64,000 nt of DNA from Cupriavidus oxalaticus (GCF_004768545.1 NZ_CP038635.1:2232001-2296000); one strand, 5' to 3'; shown: positions 8,406 to 17,930, counted from the first letter of the stretch. The notes: generated by a model not told the origin, from the sequence alone. A program made the numbers and translations.

Positions 8406-11400
8406 TCAGCGCTGCATCGATTCCCAAACCTTCTGCAGCCGCTTCACCGACATTGGCACCGGCGTGCGCAGCTCCTGCGCGAACAGCGCGATGCGCAGCT
8501 CCTCCAGCATCCAGCGGAACTCTTCCAGCCGCGCGTCCTCGCCGCCACGGCCTTGCGTGCGCAGTTGCTTTTCGGCGCGCTGCCATTGCTGCAGCAGCGG
8601 CGCCATCTCCTGAATGCGCTGGGTATCGCGCGCCGGATCGCCCTTGAGCTTGTCGATGCGCATGGCGATGCCCTTCAGGTAGCGCGGGAAGTGGACCAGT
8701 TGCGTGTACGGCGTCTCATCGATAAAGCGCTTGCCCACCAGCCGGCCGAGCTGCGCTTCCATGTCGGCGTAGGCGGCGGCGAACGGCTTGGCCTGCAGCA
8801 GCTTGCGCGGCAGCCCGGCGTATTCGGCAAGGATCGCGCCGGCAAGCCGTGCGATCTCCTGCGCCAGCAGCGACAGCCGCGTGCGGCCCTCGTCCTTGCG
8901 GGCGTTGAACTCTGCCTCGTTGCGCGGCAGCGGCGACTGCATGCAGGCGCGTTCCAGCGCCAGCATCACGATCTGGTCGCGCAGCATTTCCTGCGTACCC
9001 AGCGTCATGTACTGCATCGCCATCTGCTGCAGCCCGGGGATGTTCTTCTCGATGAACTTGACCTGCTCGCGCAGTTGCAGCGCGAACAGCCGGCGCAGCC
9101 CCAGGTGGTGGATGCGCGCGGCTTCCTGCGGATCGTCGAAGACCTCGACGTCGCAGTGCGTGCCGCGGTCGACCAGCGCCGGGTAGCCGAACAGCGTCTG
9201 GCTGCCCTTGCGGATCTCCAGCAGCTCGGGCAGCTCGCCGAAGGTCCAGCCGGTCAGGTTCTCGTACTGGCCGGGCTCGGCCGCCGGCAGCTGCGCGGCC
9301 TGGTCGGGCGAGCCGGCTTGCGCGGCCGCCTGCGCTGCAACGCGCTGGAACGACTGCTGCGCCTGGCCGCCCAGCTCGGCGCGCAGTTGCGCCAGGTTGC
9401 GGCCCATGTCGAGCTGGCGGCCGTGCTCGTCGATGACCTTGAAGTTCATCGCATGGTGTGCCGGCAGCGTTTCCAGCTTGAAGTCGGCGCGCTTGACCAT
9501 GGTGCCGGTCTCGCCGCGGATATCGGCGATCAGCACGTCCAGCAGCTCGCCCTCGCCGAACCGCTGGCGCGAGACAAAGCCGGCGGCAAAGTCCGGCAAT
9601 GGAACGCAATGGCGGCGCAGCTTCTGCGGCAGCGACTTCAGCAGCAGGTGGACCTTTTCCTTGATCATGCCGGGGACCAGCCAGTCGGCACGCTCCTGCC
9701 GCACCTGGTTGAGCGCGTACAACGGCACGGTCAGCGTCACGCCGTCGCGGTGGCTGCCGGGCTCGAAGTGGTACGTCAGCCCCATGTCCACCCCAGCCAC
9801 GTTCATGGTCTTGGGAAACAGGTCGGTGGTGATGCCGGCCGCCTCGTGCCGCATCAGCTCGTCGCGGTTGAGGTAGAGCAGCTTGCGGTCCTTGGCGCTT
9901 TCGGCCTGGTACCACTGTTCGAAGGTGGTCTGCTGGTTGATCTCCGCCGGGATGGCGCGATCGTAGAAGGCGTAGATCAGCTCGTCGTCGACCAGCACGT
10001 CCTGCCGGCGCGACTTGTGCTCCAGGTTTTCGATCTCCCGCACCAGGCGCTGGTTGTGCGCGAAGAACGGCAGGCGCGTATCGAATTCGCCCTCGACCAG
10101 CGCGCGGCGGATAAAGAGCTCGCGCGCTTCCTGCGGGTTCATCGGCCCGTAGTGGACGCGGCGGTGCTGGTAGACCACCAGGCCGTACAGCGTGGCCCGT
10201 TCCAGCGCCAACACCTGGCCGGCCTTCTTTTCCCAGTGCGGATCGCTCCAGCTCACCTTGAGCAGGTGGCCGCCGATCTGCTCCAGCCATTCCGGCTCGA
10301 TCCGCGCCAGCGTGCGCGCGAACAGGCGGCTGGTCTCGACCAGCTCGGCCGCCACGATCCAGCGGCCGACCTTGCGCGCGATCAGCGAGCCCGGCCACAG
10401 GTGGAACTTGATGCCACGCGCGCCCAGGTACTCGCGGCCCTTGCCGTCGCCGTCCTCGATACGCACGCCGACGTTGCCGAGCAGGCCAGTCAGCAGCGCC
10501 TTGTGCACCTGCTCGTAGGTCGGCTCGCTTTCGTTCAGGCGCCAGCCCTGCTCGGTCACCGTGGTCAGCAGCTGCGAATGCACGTCGCGCCATTCGCGCA
10601 GGCGCAGGTGCGACAGGAAGCTGGCGCGGCACTGGTCCTGCAGCTGGCGGTTCGACTTCTTGTGCGTGACCGCCTCCTCGAACCACTTCCACAGCTTGAC
10701 CCAGCCCAGGAACTCGGACCTCTCGTCCATGAACTTGCGGTGCGCCTGGTCGGCGGCTTCCTGCGCCTCCTGCGGGCGGTCGCGCGGGTCCTGCACCGAC
10801 AGCGCGCTGGCGATGATCAGCACCTCGCGCAGGCACTGGTGCTCGCGCGCGGCCAGGATCATGCGGCCCACGCGCGGGTCCAGCGGCAGCTTGGCCAGCT
10901 GCCGCCCCGTCGGCGTGAGCTGGTTGCCGTCGTCGACCGCGCCCAGCTCCTGCAGCAGCTGGTAGCCGTCGGCGACCGCGCGGCCCAGCGGCGGTTCGAT
11001 AAACGGGAACGACTCGATATCGGTCAGCCGCAGCGCCTTCATGCGCAGGATCACCGCCGCCAGCGACGAGCGCAGGATTTCCGGATCGGTAAAGCGCGGG
11101 CGACCGGTGAAATCCGACTCTTCGTACAGCCGGATGCACACGCCGTTGGCCACGCGGCCGCAACGGCCGGCGCGCTGGTTGGCGGCGGCCTGCGAGATCG
11201 ACTCGACCTGCAGCTGTTCGACCTTGTTGCGGTACGAATAGCGCTTGACGCGCGCCATCCCGGTATCGACCACGTAGCGGATGCCCGGCACCGTCAGCGA
11301 AGTTTCGGCGACGTTGGTCGCCAGCACGATGCGGCGCGTGTTGGACGGCTTGAACACCCGCTCCTGCTCCTGCACCGACAGCCGCGCGAACAGCGGCAGG

Positions 11401-12527
11401 ATCTCGGTATGCGGCGGATGGTGCTTGCGCAGCGCCTCGGCGGCCTCGCGGATCTCGCGCTCGCCCGGCAGGAACACCAGCACGTCGCCCGGGCCGACGC
11501 GGCACAGCTCATCGACGGCATCGACGATGCCGTCGTACAGGTCGCGCTCGCGCGCCTGCGCGCTGCGCGGCGCGGCGCCCGGCGGCGCGTCGTCGGTAAC
11601 CGGGCGGTAGCGCACTTCCACGGGGTACAGCCGGCCGCTGACCTCGATCACCGGCGCGGGCTTGCCGTTGAGCGTGAAATGCTCGGCAAAGCGCTGCGCA
11701 TCGATGGTGGCCGAGGTGATGATCACCTTCAGGTCAGGCCGCTTCGGCAAGATCTGGCGCAGGTAGCCGATCAGGAAGTCGATGTTCAGGCTGCGCTCGT
11801 GCGCCTCGTCGATGATGAGGGTGTCGTAGGCGCGCAGCAGCGGGTCGTTCTGCGTCTCGGCCAGCAGGATGCCGTCGGTCATCAGCTTGACCGACGCGCC
11901 CGCCGACATGGTGTCGTTGAAGCGCACCTGGTAGCCGACATGCTCGCCCACCGGCGACCCCAGCTCCTGCGCGATGCGCTTGGCGGTGGAGGTGGCGGCG
12001 ATGCGGCGCGGCTGGGTGTGGCCGATCAGCCCCCCGCCCTCGCGCCCCGGCCCGCGCCCGATAGACAGGCAGATCTTGGGCAGCTGCGTGGTCTTGCCCG
12101 AGCCGGTCTCGCCCGACACGATCACGACCTGGTTGGCCAGCAGCGCCGCGGCGATCTCGTCGCGGCGGGCTGAGACCGGCAGGGCCTCGGGGAACGTGAT
12201 CGGCGGCAGCGGGTTGACCGCGCGCGGTGGCTGTGGCGCACGCGGCGCGCGCTCCTGGCGCAAGCCTCGCGGCTGGCGCTGGCCGGATGCGTCGGCCGGA
12301 CGGGCGGCAGCGGGGTCCGGGCGTCCGGCCGGCGGCCGGACCGGGCGCTGGGCCTGCCCTCGGGTCTGCCCCGCGGTCTGGCCCGCGGTCTGGCCCGCGG
12401 TCTGCCCTTTAGGCGGCCGGGACGGATTGGATGGCGTGGACTGGCCGGCACCGGCCGGCGTCTGCGGGGCGGCGGGTTGACCTGGCCTGGCGGGCTTTAC
12501 AGCCTTGAAGGGGCGTTGTTCTGACAT
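8406..12527 (-). CDS. hrpA: ATP-dependent RNA helicase HrpA
   Basis: This 1373-residue DEAH-box helicase has Walker A GETGSGKTT at about residues 139-147, DEAHERS, SATID, and motif VI QRAGRCGRV. The helicase-associated HA2 and OB-fold regions and the long HrpA C-terminal domain follow, so the protein is full length. The first 110 residues are low-complexity Pro/Ala/Gln/Arg with four GQTA-type repeats at residues 41-56. HrpA unwinds RNA and helps rescue stalled or collided ribosomes. The gene diverges from argA with only 23 bases between the two start codons, so its promoter must overlap argA coding sequence or lie very close. Confidence 0.96.
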   Translation of the reverse strand: MSEQRPFKAVKPARPGQPAAPQTPAGAGQSTPSNPSRPPKGQTAGQTAGQTAGQTRGQAQRPVRPPAGRPDPAAARPADASGQRQPRGLRQERAPRAPQPPRAVNPLPPITFPEALPVSARRDEIAAALLANQVVIVSGETGSGKTTQLPKICLSIGRGPGREGGGLIGHTQPRRIAATSTAKRIAQELGSPVGEHVGYQVRFNDTMSAGASVKLMTDGILLAETQNDPLLRAYDTLIIDEAHERSLNIDFLIGYLRQILPKRPDLKVIITSATIDAQRFAEHFTLNGKPAPVIEVSGRLYPVEVRYRPVTDDAPPGAAPRSAQARERDLYDGIVDAVDELCRVGPGDVLVFLPGEREIREAAEALRKHHPPHTEILPLFARLSVQEQERVFKPSNTRRIVLATNVAETSLTVPGIRYVVDTGMARVKRYSYRNKVEQLQVESISQAAANQRAGRCGRVANGVCIRLYEESDFTGRPRFTDPEILRSSLAAVILRMKALRLTDIESFPFIEPPLGRAVADGYQLLQELGAVDDGNQLTPTGRQLAKLPLDPRVGRMILAAREHQCLREVLIIASALSVQDPRDRPQEAQEAADQAHRKFMDERSEFLGWVKLWKWFEEAVTHKKSNRQLQDQCRASFLSHLRLREWRDVHSQLLTTVTEQGWRLNESEPTYEQVHKALLTGLLGNVGVRIEDGDGKGREYLGARGIKFHLWPGSLIARKVGRWIVAAELVETSRLFARTLARIEPEWLEQIGGHLLKVSWSDPHWEKKAGQVLALERATLYGLVVYQHRRVHYGPMNPQEARELFIRRALVEGEFDTRLPFFAHNQRLVREIENLEHKSRRQDVLVDDELIYAFYDRAIPAEINQQTTFEQWYQAESAKDRKLLYLNRDELMRHEAAGITTDLFPKTMNVAGVDMGLTYHFEPGSHRDGVTLTVPLYALNQVRQERADWLVPGMIKEKVHLLLKSLPQKLRRHCVPLPDFAAGFVSRQRFGEGELLDVLIADIRGETGTMVKRADFKLETLPAHHAMNFKVIDEHGRQLDMGRNLAQLRAELGGQAQQSFQRVAAQAAAQAGSPDQAAQLPAAEPGQYENLTGWTFGELPELLEIRKGSQTLFGYPALVDRGTHCDVEVFDDPQEAARIHHLGLRRLFALQLREQVKFIEKNIPGLQQMAMQYMTLGTQEMLRDQIVMLALERACMQSPLPRNEAEFNARKDEGRTRLSLLAQEIARLAGAILAEYAGLPRKLLQAKPFAAAYADMEAQLGRLVGKRFIDETPYTQLVHFPRYLKGIAMRIDKLKGDPARDTQRIQEMAPLLQQWQRAEKQLRTQGRGGEDARLEEFRWMLEELRIALFAQELRTPVPMSVKRLQKVWESMQR
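12360..12407 (-). repeat. In-frame 12-bp tandem repeat in hrpA
   Basis: Four near-identical 12-base units encode GQTA, GQTA, GQTA and GQTR in the disordered N-terminus of HrpA. The unit length keeps the frame, so copy number could vary between strains without harming the helicase core. Confidence 0.75.
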
Positions 12528-12543
12528 TGGCCGGGATTATAAT
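12516..12543 (+). promoter_or_regulatory. Probable argA promoter with start at or next to the ATG
   Basis: A perfect TATAAT at 12538-12543 and a weaker TTGTTC at 12516-12521 are 16 bases apart. The predicted transcription start (6-8 bases after the -10) falls on or next to the argA ATG at 12551, implying a leaderless mRNA. The motif match is visible; the start is inferred. Confidence 0.55.
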
Positions 12544-12550
12544 CCGCGGG

Positions 12551-14020
12551 ATGAACGCCAGAACCGATACGCCGCAGCCGGCGACCCCTTCCGACACGGC
12601 AGCCGCTATGGCGGCGGAGCCGCCCGCCACGGCCGAACTCCCCCCGCCCGCCCCGACTTCCACCACGCCCGCCACCGCACCGGCGCCGGCGGACGCCATC
12701 GAACGCGGCGGCCCCGATCACCAGCAGTTCGTCGACTGGCTGCGCATGGTGGCGCCGTATATCCATGCCTTCCGCGGCAAGACCTTCGTGATCGCATTCG
12801 CGGGCGAACTGGTCAAGTCGGGCGTGCTCAACGCGCTGGTCAACGACGTCGCGCTGCTGCACGCGATGGGCATGCAGATCGTGCTGGTGCACGGCTCGCG
12901 CCCGCAAGTGGAAGAGCAACTGGCACTGCGCCATGTCGAGTCTCAATTCGTCGACGGCGTGCGCATCACCGACAACGCCGCGCTCGAATGCGCCAAGGAA
13001 GCCGCCGGCGAACTGCGCCTTGACATCGAGGCCGCCTTCAGCCAGGGCCTGCCCAATACGCCGATGGCCGGTGCGCAGCTGTCGGTGATTTCCGGCAACT
13101 TCGTCACCGCGCGCCCGGTCGGCATCGTCAACGGCACCGACTACCAGCACACCGGGCTGGTGCGCAAGATCGACGCCGAGTCGGTGCGCATGTCGCTGTC
13201 GCACGGCAAGGTGGTGCTGCTGTCGCCGCTGGGCTTCTCGCCGACCGGCCAGGCCTTCAACCTGTCGATGGAGGACGTGGCCAGCGCCACCGCCACCGCG
13301 CTCAAGGCCGACAAGCTGATCTTTATCACCGAGGTGCCGGGCGTGCCCGACCCGGTCGGCAAGCTGATGCCGGAAATGTCGCTGCGCACGGCCGTGGAGC
13401 GCCTGCAGAACAACCACCTGCCGCACGACGTGGCCGACTACCTGCGCCACCTGGTCAAGGCGCTCAAGGGCGGCGTGCCGCGCGCGCACCTGATCCCCTA
13501 CGCGCTGGACGGGTCGGTACTGCTGGAACTGTTCCTGCACGATGGCGTCGGCACCATGCTGTCCGATACCGACCTCGAAAGCCTGCGCGAAGCCACGCTG
13601 GACGACGTCGGCGGCATCCTGCAGCTGATCGCGCCGCTGGAAGCGGACGGCACCCTGGTGCCGCGCGGACGCCACCTGATCGAGCGCGATATCGCCAATT
13701 TCTCGGTGATCGAGCACGATGGCGTGCTGTTCGGCTGCGCCGCGCTCTATGACTACCCGCGCGAGAACATGGGCGAGATGGCTTGCCTGACGGTCTCCGC
13801 TGAAGCCCAGGGCACAGGCGACGGCGAGCGCCTGCTCAAGCGCATCGAGCGCCGCGCCCGCGCGCTCGGCCTGGAGCGCCTGTTCGTGCTCACCACGCGC
13901 ACCGAGCACTGGTTCCTCAAGCGCGGCTTCGTCCACGCCAATGTGGACGACCTGCCAGAAGACAAGCGCAAGCTCTATAACTGGCAGCGCAAGTCGATGG
14001 TGCTGATGAAAAAACTGTGA
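12551..14020 (+). CDS. argA: N-acetylglutamate synthase (amino-acid kinase plus GNAT)
   Basis: This 489-residue ArgA makes N-acetylglutamate from glutamate and acetyl-CoA, the first step of arginine synthesis. After a 60-residue Pro/Ala/Thr-rich lead-in, the amino-acid-kinase-like domain (about 75-335, with VLVHGSRPQVEEQL) carries the arginine-feedback region. The GNAT domain (about 345-489) shows AQGTGDGERLLKRIERRA, the acetyl-CoA loop. The ATG at 12551 is chosen; an in-frame TTG at 12527 would add eight residues but lies upstream of the -10 box. No Shine-Dalgarno precedes the ATG. It diverges from hrpA. Confidence 0.95.
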   Translation: MNARTDTPQPATPSDTAAAMAAEPPATAELPPPAPTSTTPATAPAPADAIERGGPDHQQFVDWLRMVAPYIHAFRGKTFVIAFAGELVKSGVLNALVNDVALLHAMGMQIVLVHGSRPQVEEQLALRHVESQFVDGVRITDNAALECAKEAAGELRLDIEAAFSQGLPNTPMAGAQLSVISGNFVTARPVGIVNGTDYQHTGLVRKIDAESVRMSLSHGKVVLLSPLGFSPTGQAFNLSMEDVASATATALKADKLIFITEVPGVPDPVGKLMPEMSLRTAVERLQNNHLPHDVADYLRHLVKALKGGVPRAHLIPYALDGSVLLELFLHDGVGTMLSDTDLESLREATLDDVGGILQLIAPLEADGTLVPRGRHLIERDIANFSVIEHDGVLFGCAALYDYPRENMGEMACLTVSAEAQGTGDGERLLKRIERRARALGLERLFVLTTRTEHWFLKRGFVHANVDDLPEDKRKLYNWQRKSMVLMKKL

Positions 14021-14123
14021 CGGCGTAGGGTCAATGGCCGCCGCGCCGCGGCCAGCCGCCCTGCTTGGCTACAATAGCGCCAGCGCCCTGAGCCCAGTCT
14101 AACGAACGTACAAGGAGTCCCCC

Positions 14124-14396
14124 ATGGCCCGCATGGTCCATTGCATCAAGCTGAACAAGGAAGCCGAAGGCCTCGACTTCCCGCCGCTGCCCGGCGAGCT
14201 GGGCAAGAAGATCTGGCAGAGCGTGTCGAAGGAAGCGTGGGCCGGCTGGCTCAAGCACCAGACCATGCTGATCAACGAGAACCGCCTGAATATGGCCGAC
14301 ACGCGTGCGCGCCAGTACCTGATCAAGCAGACCGAAAAATACTTCTTCGGCGAAGGCGCCGATCAGGCCCAGGGCTACGTGCCGCCGCAGTCCTGA
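14124..14396 (+). CDS. yggX: Fe(II)-trafficking / oxidative damage protection protein YggX
   Basis: This 90-residue protein matches the YggX family along its full length: [18 protein letters not shown] with the conserved cysteine near residue 7, then PGELGKKIW and [10 protein letters not shown]. Family members protect iron-sulfur clusters from oxidants and affect iron availability. A strong AAGGAG lies 8 bases before the ATG. It follows argA by about 100 bases and ends at a hairpin shared with rpiA on the other strand. Whether it is cotranscribed with argA is unclear; a TACAAT box near 14070 could be its own promoter. Confidence 0.95.
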   Translation: MARMVHCIKLNKEAEGLDFPPLPGELGKKIWQSVSKEAWAGWLKHQTMLINENRLNMADTRARQYLIKQTEKYFFGEGADQAQGYVPPQS

Positions 14397-14410
14397 TTCC
14401 GGACCGCATC

Positions 14411-14449
14411 AGACGACAAAGGGGTGCCCGAGGCGCCCCTTTGTCGTCT
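14411..14449. terminator. Bidirectional terminator between yggX and rpiA
   Basis: An 18-bp inverted repeat (AGACGACAAAGGGGTGCC and its partner, one G.T wobble) surrounds a 3-base loop. AAA and TTT runs inside the stem allow it to act for both convergent genes. Confidence 0.85.
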
Positions 14450-14475
14450 GGCCGCTGACGGGCCGGCCAGCCGGA

Positions 14476-15162
14476 TCAGTAGTCCGTGCGCTGCACACCG
14501 TCGCCGGTGCCAAGCAGCAGCACGTCCGCGCCACGCAGCGCGAACAGGCCCACGGTGACCACGCCCGGCACCTGGTTGACGGTCTGCTCCAGCCCGCGCG
14601 GATCGTCGATCTTCAGGCCGGCGACGTCCAGAATCACATTGCCGTTGTCGGTCTTGTAGATGCCGCCTTCCTTGGTCATGCGCAGCTTCGGCTGGCCGCC
14701 CAGCGCCTGCAGCTTGCGCGCGACTGCCGCACGTGCCATCGGAATCACCTCGACCGGCAGCGGGAAGGCTCCCATGGTGCCGACCAGCTTGCTGCCGTCG
14801 GCGATGCAGACAAAGCGCTTCGCCACCGAGGCAACGATCTTCTCGCGCGTCAGCGCGCCGCCCCCGCCCTTGATCATGGCGCCGCTGGCATCGATCTCGT
14901 CGGCGCCGTCGACGTACACGGGGATCTCGTCGACCTCGTTCAGGTCGAGCACCTTGAACCCGTGCTGCTGCAGGCGGCGCGTGGAAGCCTCGGAGCTCGA
15001 CACGGCACCCGCGAAGCGCTCCTTGAACGCCGCCACGGCATCAATGAAGAGGTTCGCGGTGGAGCCGGTGCCCACGCCCAGCACGGCACCTTCGGGAACT
15101 TCCTGCTTCACATAGTCGGCGGCGGCCTGCGCCACCAACGCCTTGAGTTCATCCTGAGTCAT
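14476..15162 (-). CDS. rpiA: Ribose-5-phosphate isomerase A
   Basis: This 228-residue RpiA interconverts ribose-5-phosphate and ribulose-5-phosphate in the pentose phosphate pathway. Family motifs are present: [14 protein letters not shown] (phosphate loop), SSEAST, DGADEID with the catalytic aspartates, and [14 protein letters not shown] with the catalytic lysine. The ATG at 15160-15162 is used because it starts the conserved MTQDELK sequence; a longer open frame upstream is not conserved-looking. It diverges from tal, so two pentose-phosphate genes face away from a 178-base shared region. Confidence 0.97.
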   Translation of the reverse strand: MTQDELKALVAQAAADYVKQEVPEGAVLGVGTGSTANLFIDAVAAFKERFAGAVSSSEASTRRLQQHGFKVLDLNEVDEIPVYVDGADEIDASGAMIKGGGGALTREKIVASVAKRFVCIADGSKLVGTMGAFPLPVEVIPMARAAVARKLQALGGQPKLRMTKEGGIYKTDNGNVILDVAGLKIDDPRGLEQTVNQVPGVVTVGLFALRGADVLLLGTGDGVQRTDY

Positions 15163-15295
15163 GACAACAGCCAGATTGCGGTGGAGGAAACGCATAGTGT
15201 AGCGGATTGAGCGGCATCCCCCGTCACCGGCGGTACAATGGATTGGCCGGGGCCGGTGCTTGCCGCCCTGCCACCGCAAACCGAATCGCCAACGA

Positions 15296-15328
15296 TTCAG
15301 CGCCAATTCAGCGCCAATTCAGCGCCAA
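15296..15328. repeat. Three perfect 11-bp tandem repeats in the tal leader
   Basis: TTCAGCGCCAA occurs three times without a gap or mismatch and ends 12 bases before the tal ATG. It covers the place where a ribosome-binding site would be expected; no good purine-rich Shine-Dalgarno is seen. Confidence 0.85.
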
Positions 15329-15340
15329 CGACTAAGCGAC

Positions 15341-16297
15341 ATGAACCAGCTCGAACAACTCAGGCAGTTCACCACGGTAGTGGCCGACACCGGCGACTTC
15401 CAGCTGATGAAGCAATACACCCCGCAGGACGCGACCACGAACCCCTCGCTGATCCTGAAGGCCGTGCAGAAGCCCGAATACCGGCACTTGCTGGAAAAGG
15501 CGGTGCAGGATCACCATGGCAACGGCGGCGTCGATGCGGTGATGGACGAAGTGCTGATCGCCTTCGGCTGCGAGATCCTGGCGATCGTGCCGGGCCGCGT
15601 CTCGACCGAAGTCGACGCGCGCCTGTCCTTTGACACCACCGCCACCGTCAACAAGGCCCGCCACCTGATCCAGCTGTACGAGCAGCGCGGCATCGCGCGC
15701 GAGCGCGTGCTGATCAAGATCGCCTCGACCTGGGAAGGCATCCGCGCGGCCGAGATCCTGCAGCGCGACGGCATCCGCTGCAACATGACGCTGCTGTTCT
15801 CGCTGGTGCAGGCGGTGGCCTGCGCCGAGGCCGGCGCACAGCTGATCTCGCCCTTCGTCGGCCGCATCTTCGACTGGTACAAGAAGCAGGCCGGCGAGCA
15901 GTGGGACCCGGTCGCCAACGGCGGCGACAACGATCCCGGCGTGCGCTCGGTGCGCCAGATCTATGACTACTACAAGAAGTTCGGCTACCCGACCGAGGTG
16001 ATGGGCGCGAGCTTCCGCAGCACCGCGCAGATCCTGTCGCTGGCCGGCTGCGACCTGCTGACCATCAGCCCGGAACTGCTGGAGCAGCTGGCCGCCGGCC
16101 AGGGTGCGCCAGAGCGCAAGCTGTCGGTCGACCAGGCCCAGGCCGCCAATATCGCCCGCATCACGGCGGACGAGCCGTCGTTCCGCTGGCAGCTGAATGA
16201 AGACGCAATGGCCACCGAGAAGCTGGCCGAAGGCATCCGCCTGTTCGCGGCGGATGCAGTCAAGCTGGAAAAGCTGATCGGCGAGATTGCCAAATAA
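15341..16297 (+). CDS. tal: Transaldolase
   Basis: This 318-residue class I transaldolase moves dihydroxyacetone units between sugar phosphates. The barrel is complete: [14 protein letters not shown] near the start, the Schiff-base lysine in [12 protein letters not shown] near residue 130, and [11 protein letters not shown] later. The ATG at 15341 begins the conserved [11 protein letters not shown]. The gene diverges from rpiA and converges on the sirtuin gene. Three 11-base repeats occupy its leader. Confidence 0.97.
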   Translation: MNQLEQLRQFTTVVADTGDFQLMKQYTPQDATTNPSLILKAVQKPEYRHLLEKAVQDHHGNGGVDAVMDEVLIAFGCEILAIVPGRVSTEVDARLSFDTTATVNKARHLIQLYEQRGIARERVLIKIASTWEGIRAAEILQRDGIRCNMTLLFSLVQAVACAEAGAQLISPFVGRIFDWYKKQAGEQWDPVANGGDNDPGVRSVRQIYDYYKKFGYPTEVMGASFRSTAQILSLAGCDLLTISPELLEQLAAGQGAPERKLSVDQAQAANIARITADEPSFRWQLNEDAMATEKLAEGIRLFAADAVKLEKLIGEIAK

Positions 16298-16299
16298 GA

Positions 16300-16316
16300 A
16301 GCCGGCGGGGCCGGCT
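16300..16316. terminator. Short hairpin between tal and the sirtuin gene
   Basis: A perfect AGCCGGC / GCCGGCT stem with a 3-base loop starts 2 bases after the tal stop and touches the sirtuin stop codon. On the minus strand it is followed by TTCTTATTT, so it suits the sirtuin transcript better than tal. Confidence 0.6.
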
Positions 16317-17092
16317 CAGTCCGGCTCCACCCCCGGTTGCGGCCACAGCAGCGGCAGCAAGGCGCCTGCCGCTGCCGGCACCACCAGGTCCGCGGTCTGG
16401 TCCAGCGCGGACGGCAGCGGGTTGATCACGATGACGGGCGCGCCGTGCTCCTTCGCCAGCCCCGGCAGCGCGGCAGCCGGATAAACCAGTCCCGACGTCC
16501 CCACCACCAGGCACAGGTCCGAAGTCTCCGCCGCATGCTCGGCGCGAAAGCGCGCCACGCGCGGCAGGTCTTCGCCGAACCACACCACGCCCGGGCGCAT
16601 CAGTGCCCCGCACAAATGGCAGCGCGGCGGCATGCCGGGCACCGCGCTGGCTTCCTCGCAGCGCCCGCACCCGTCCAGCCATTTGTTGGCAAACAGGTTG
16701 CCATGCAGTTCGATCACATGCTGGCTGCCGGCACGCTGGTGCAGGCCGTCGACGTTCTGCGTCACCAGCGTGACGGTCTTCTGCGCGGCCAGCGCCACCA
16801 GCGCGTGGTGCGCCGGATTGGGATGCGCGGCCGCCACGAGCGCGCGCCGGTGCAGATACCACTCCCACACCAGTTCGGGCTGGCGCCGGTAAGCCTCTTC
16901 GCTGGCGAGCTCCTCCGGATTGAACCGTTCCCACAGGCCAGTCATCGCTTCGCGGAAGGTCGGCACGCCCGACTCGGCCGAAATGCCGGCACCGGTCAGC
17001 ACGAAGATGCGGCGCGCCTGCGCGATCAGCCGACGCGCCTCTTCCATCCCCGGCCAGGGCTCAGAGGTGGAACGTAGCGGATCGGCCACCAT
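16316..17092 (-). CDS. NAD-dependent protein deacylase (Sir2/CobB type)
   Basis: This 258-residue sirtuin has TGAGIS at residues 33-38, TQNVDGLH near 111-118, catalytic His130 in ELHGN, four zinc cysteines (142, 145, 158, 161), and GTSGLVYPAA. The Tyr79-x-x-Arg82 pair in WYLHRR matches the residues that let class III sirtuins such as CobB and SIRT5 remove succinyl or malonyl groups. Desuccinylase as well as deacetylase activity is therefore inferred. The start at 17092 lies 4 bases after the rlmB stop, so it is probably translated from the rnr-rlmB transcript. Confidence 0.9.
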   Translation of the reverse strand: MVADPLRSTSEPWPGMEEARRLIAQARRIFVLTGAGISAESGVPTFREAMTGLWERFNPEELASEEAYRRQPELVWEWYLHRRALVAAAHPNPAHHALVALAAQKTVTLVTQNVDGLHQRAGSQHVIELHGNLFANKWLDGCGRCEEASAVPGMPPRCHLCGALMRPGVVWFGEDLPRVARFRAEHAAETSDLCLVVGTSGLVYPAAALPGLAKEHGAPVIVINPLPSALDQTADLVVPAAAGALLPLLWPQPGVEPD

Positions 17093-17096
17093 GGCT

Positions 17097-17840
17097 TCAG
17101 CGCGGCAGGCGCCGCTGGCGCACCGCTTCGTACAGGCAGACGCCGCTGGCCACCGAGACGTTGAGGCTCTCGACGCCGCCGGCCATCGGGATGCCGACCA
17201 GTTCATCGCAGGTCTCGCGCGTCAGCCGGCGCATGCCCTCGCCTTCGGCGCCCATCACGATCGCGGTCGGGCCCTTGAAGTCGATGTCGTAGAGGGATTT
17301 CTCGGTACCGTCGGCGGTGCCGATCACCCAGATGCCGCGCTCCTGCAGCTCGCGCAGCGTGCGCGCGAGGTTGGTCACGGTGATATACGGCACGGTCTCG
17401 GCCGCGCCGCTGGCCACCTTGGCCACGGTTGCATTGAGTCCGACGCTGCGGTCCTTGGGCGCGATCACCGCGTGCGCGCCGGCGCCGTCGGCCACGCGCA
17501 GGCAGGCGCCAAGGTTGTGCGGGTCGGTGACGCCGTCGAGCACCAGCAGCAGAGGCGTGCCTTCGATGCCATCCAGCAGTTCGTCCAGGTTCAGTGCCAG
17601 CGCGACGTCCTCGGCGCGCGCCACCACGCCCTGGTGCCGGTCGGTGCCGGCCATGCCGCGCAGGCGCTCGGCATCGACGGGGTGCAAGCGCACGCCCAGG
17701 CTTTCGGCCAGGCGGACGAAGTCTTGCATGCGCCGGTCGCGGCGGGCGGATTCGATGTAGATATCCGACACGCCCTTGGGATCTTGCCGCAGGCGCGCGG
17801 TCACGGCGTGGAAGCCGATCAGGAGTTTTTGTTTAGCCAT
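17097..17840 (-). CDS. rlmB: 23S rRNA (guanosine-2251-2'-O)-methyltransferase
   Basis: This 247-residue SpoU/TrmH-family methyltransferase has an N-terminal substrate-binding domain ([13 protein letters not shown]) and a C-terminal SPOUT knot with [30 protein letters not shown] and the closing [15 protein letters not shown] motif. RlmB methylates G2251 in the ribosomal P-loop. It lies downstream of rnr, as in many proteobacteria, with a hairpin in the 90-base gap, and is followed at 4 bases by the sirtuin. Confidence 0.95.
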   Translation of the reverse strand: MAKQKLLIGFHAVTARLRQDPKGVSDIYIESARRDRRMQDFVRLAESLGVRLHPVDAERLRGMAGTDRHQGVVARAEDVALALNLDELLDGIEGTPLLLVLDGVTDPHNLGACLRVADGAGAHAVIAPKDRSVGLNATVAKVASGAAETVPYITVTNLARTLRELQERGIWVIGTADGTEKSLYDIDFKGPTAIVMGAEGEGMRRLTRETCDELVGIPMAGGVESLNVSVASGVCLYEAVRQRRLPR

Positions 17841-17864
17841 GGGCGCGATTGTACTCGCCCGTGC

Positions 17865-17890
17865 GCCGTCCCCGCGCGGGCGGGGACGGC
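17865..17890 (-). terminator. Strong hairpin between rnr and rlmB
   Basis: An 11-bp perfect stem (GCCGTCCCCGC and its complement) closes a GCGG loop. There is no T-run on the minus strand, so it is more likely an RNA-stability or processing element than a full terminator. Confidence 0.5.
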
Positions 17891-17930
17891 GGTTGGCCCT
17901 GACTTGCGCCTTTAATCGTCCTGGCTCGCC

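Noticed and set aside
7968-12173. Very long open frame on the + strand opposite hrpA
   Set aside because: It is the antisense shadow of hrpA caused by high GC at third positions. The translation is low-complexity Arg/Ala/His/Gln with no family resemblance.
15296-15328. CRISPR-like repeat
   Set aside because: The 11-base units abut directly with no spacers; it is a simple tandem repeat.
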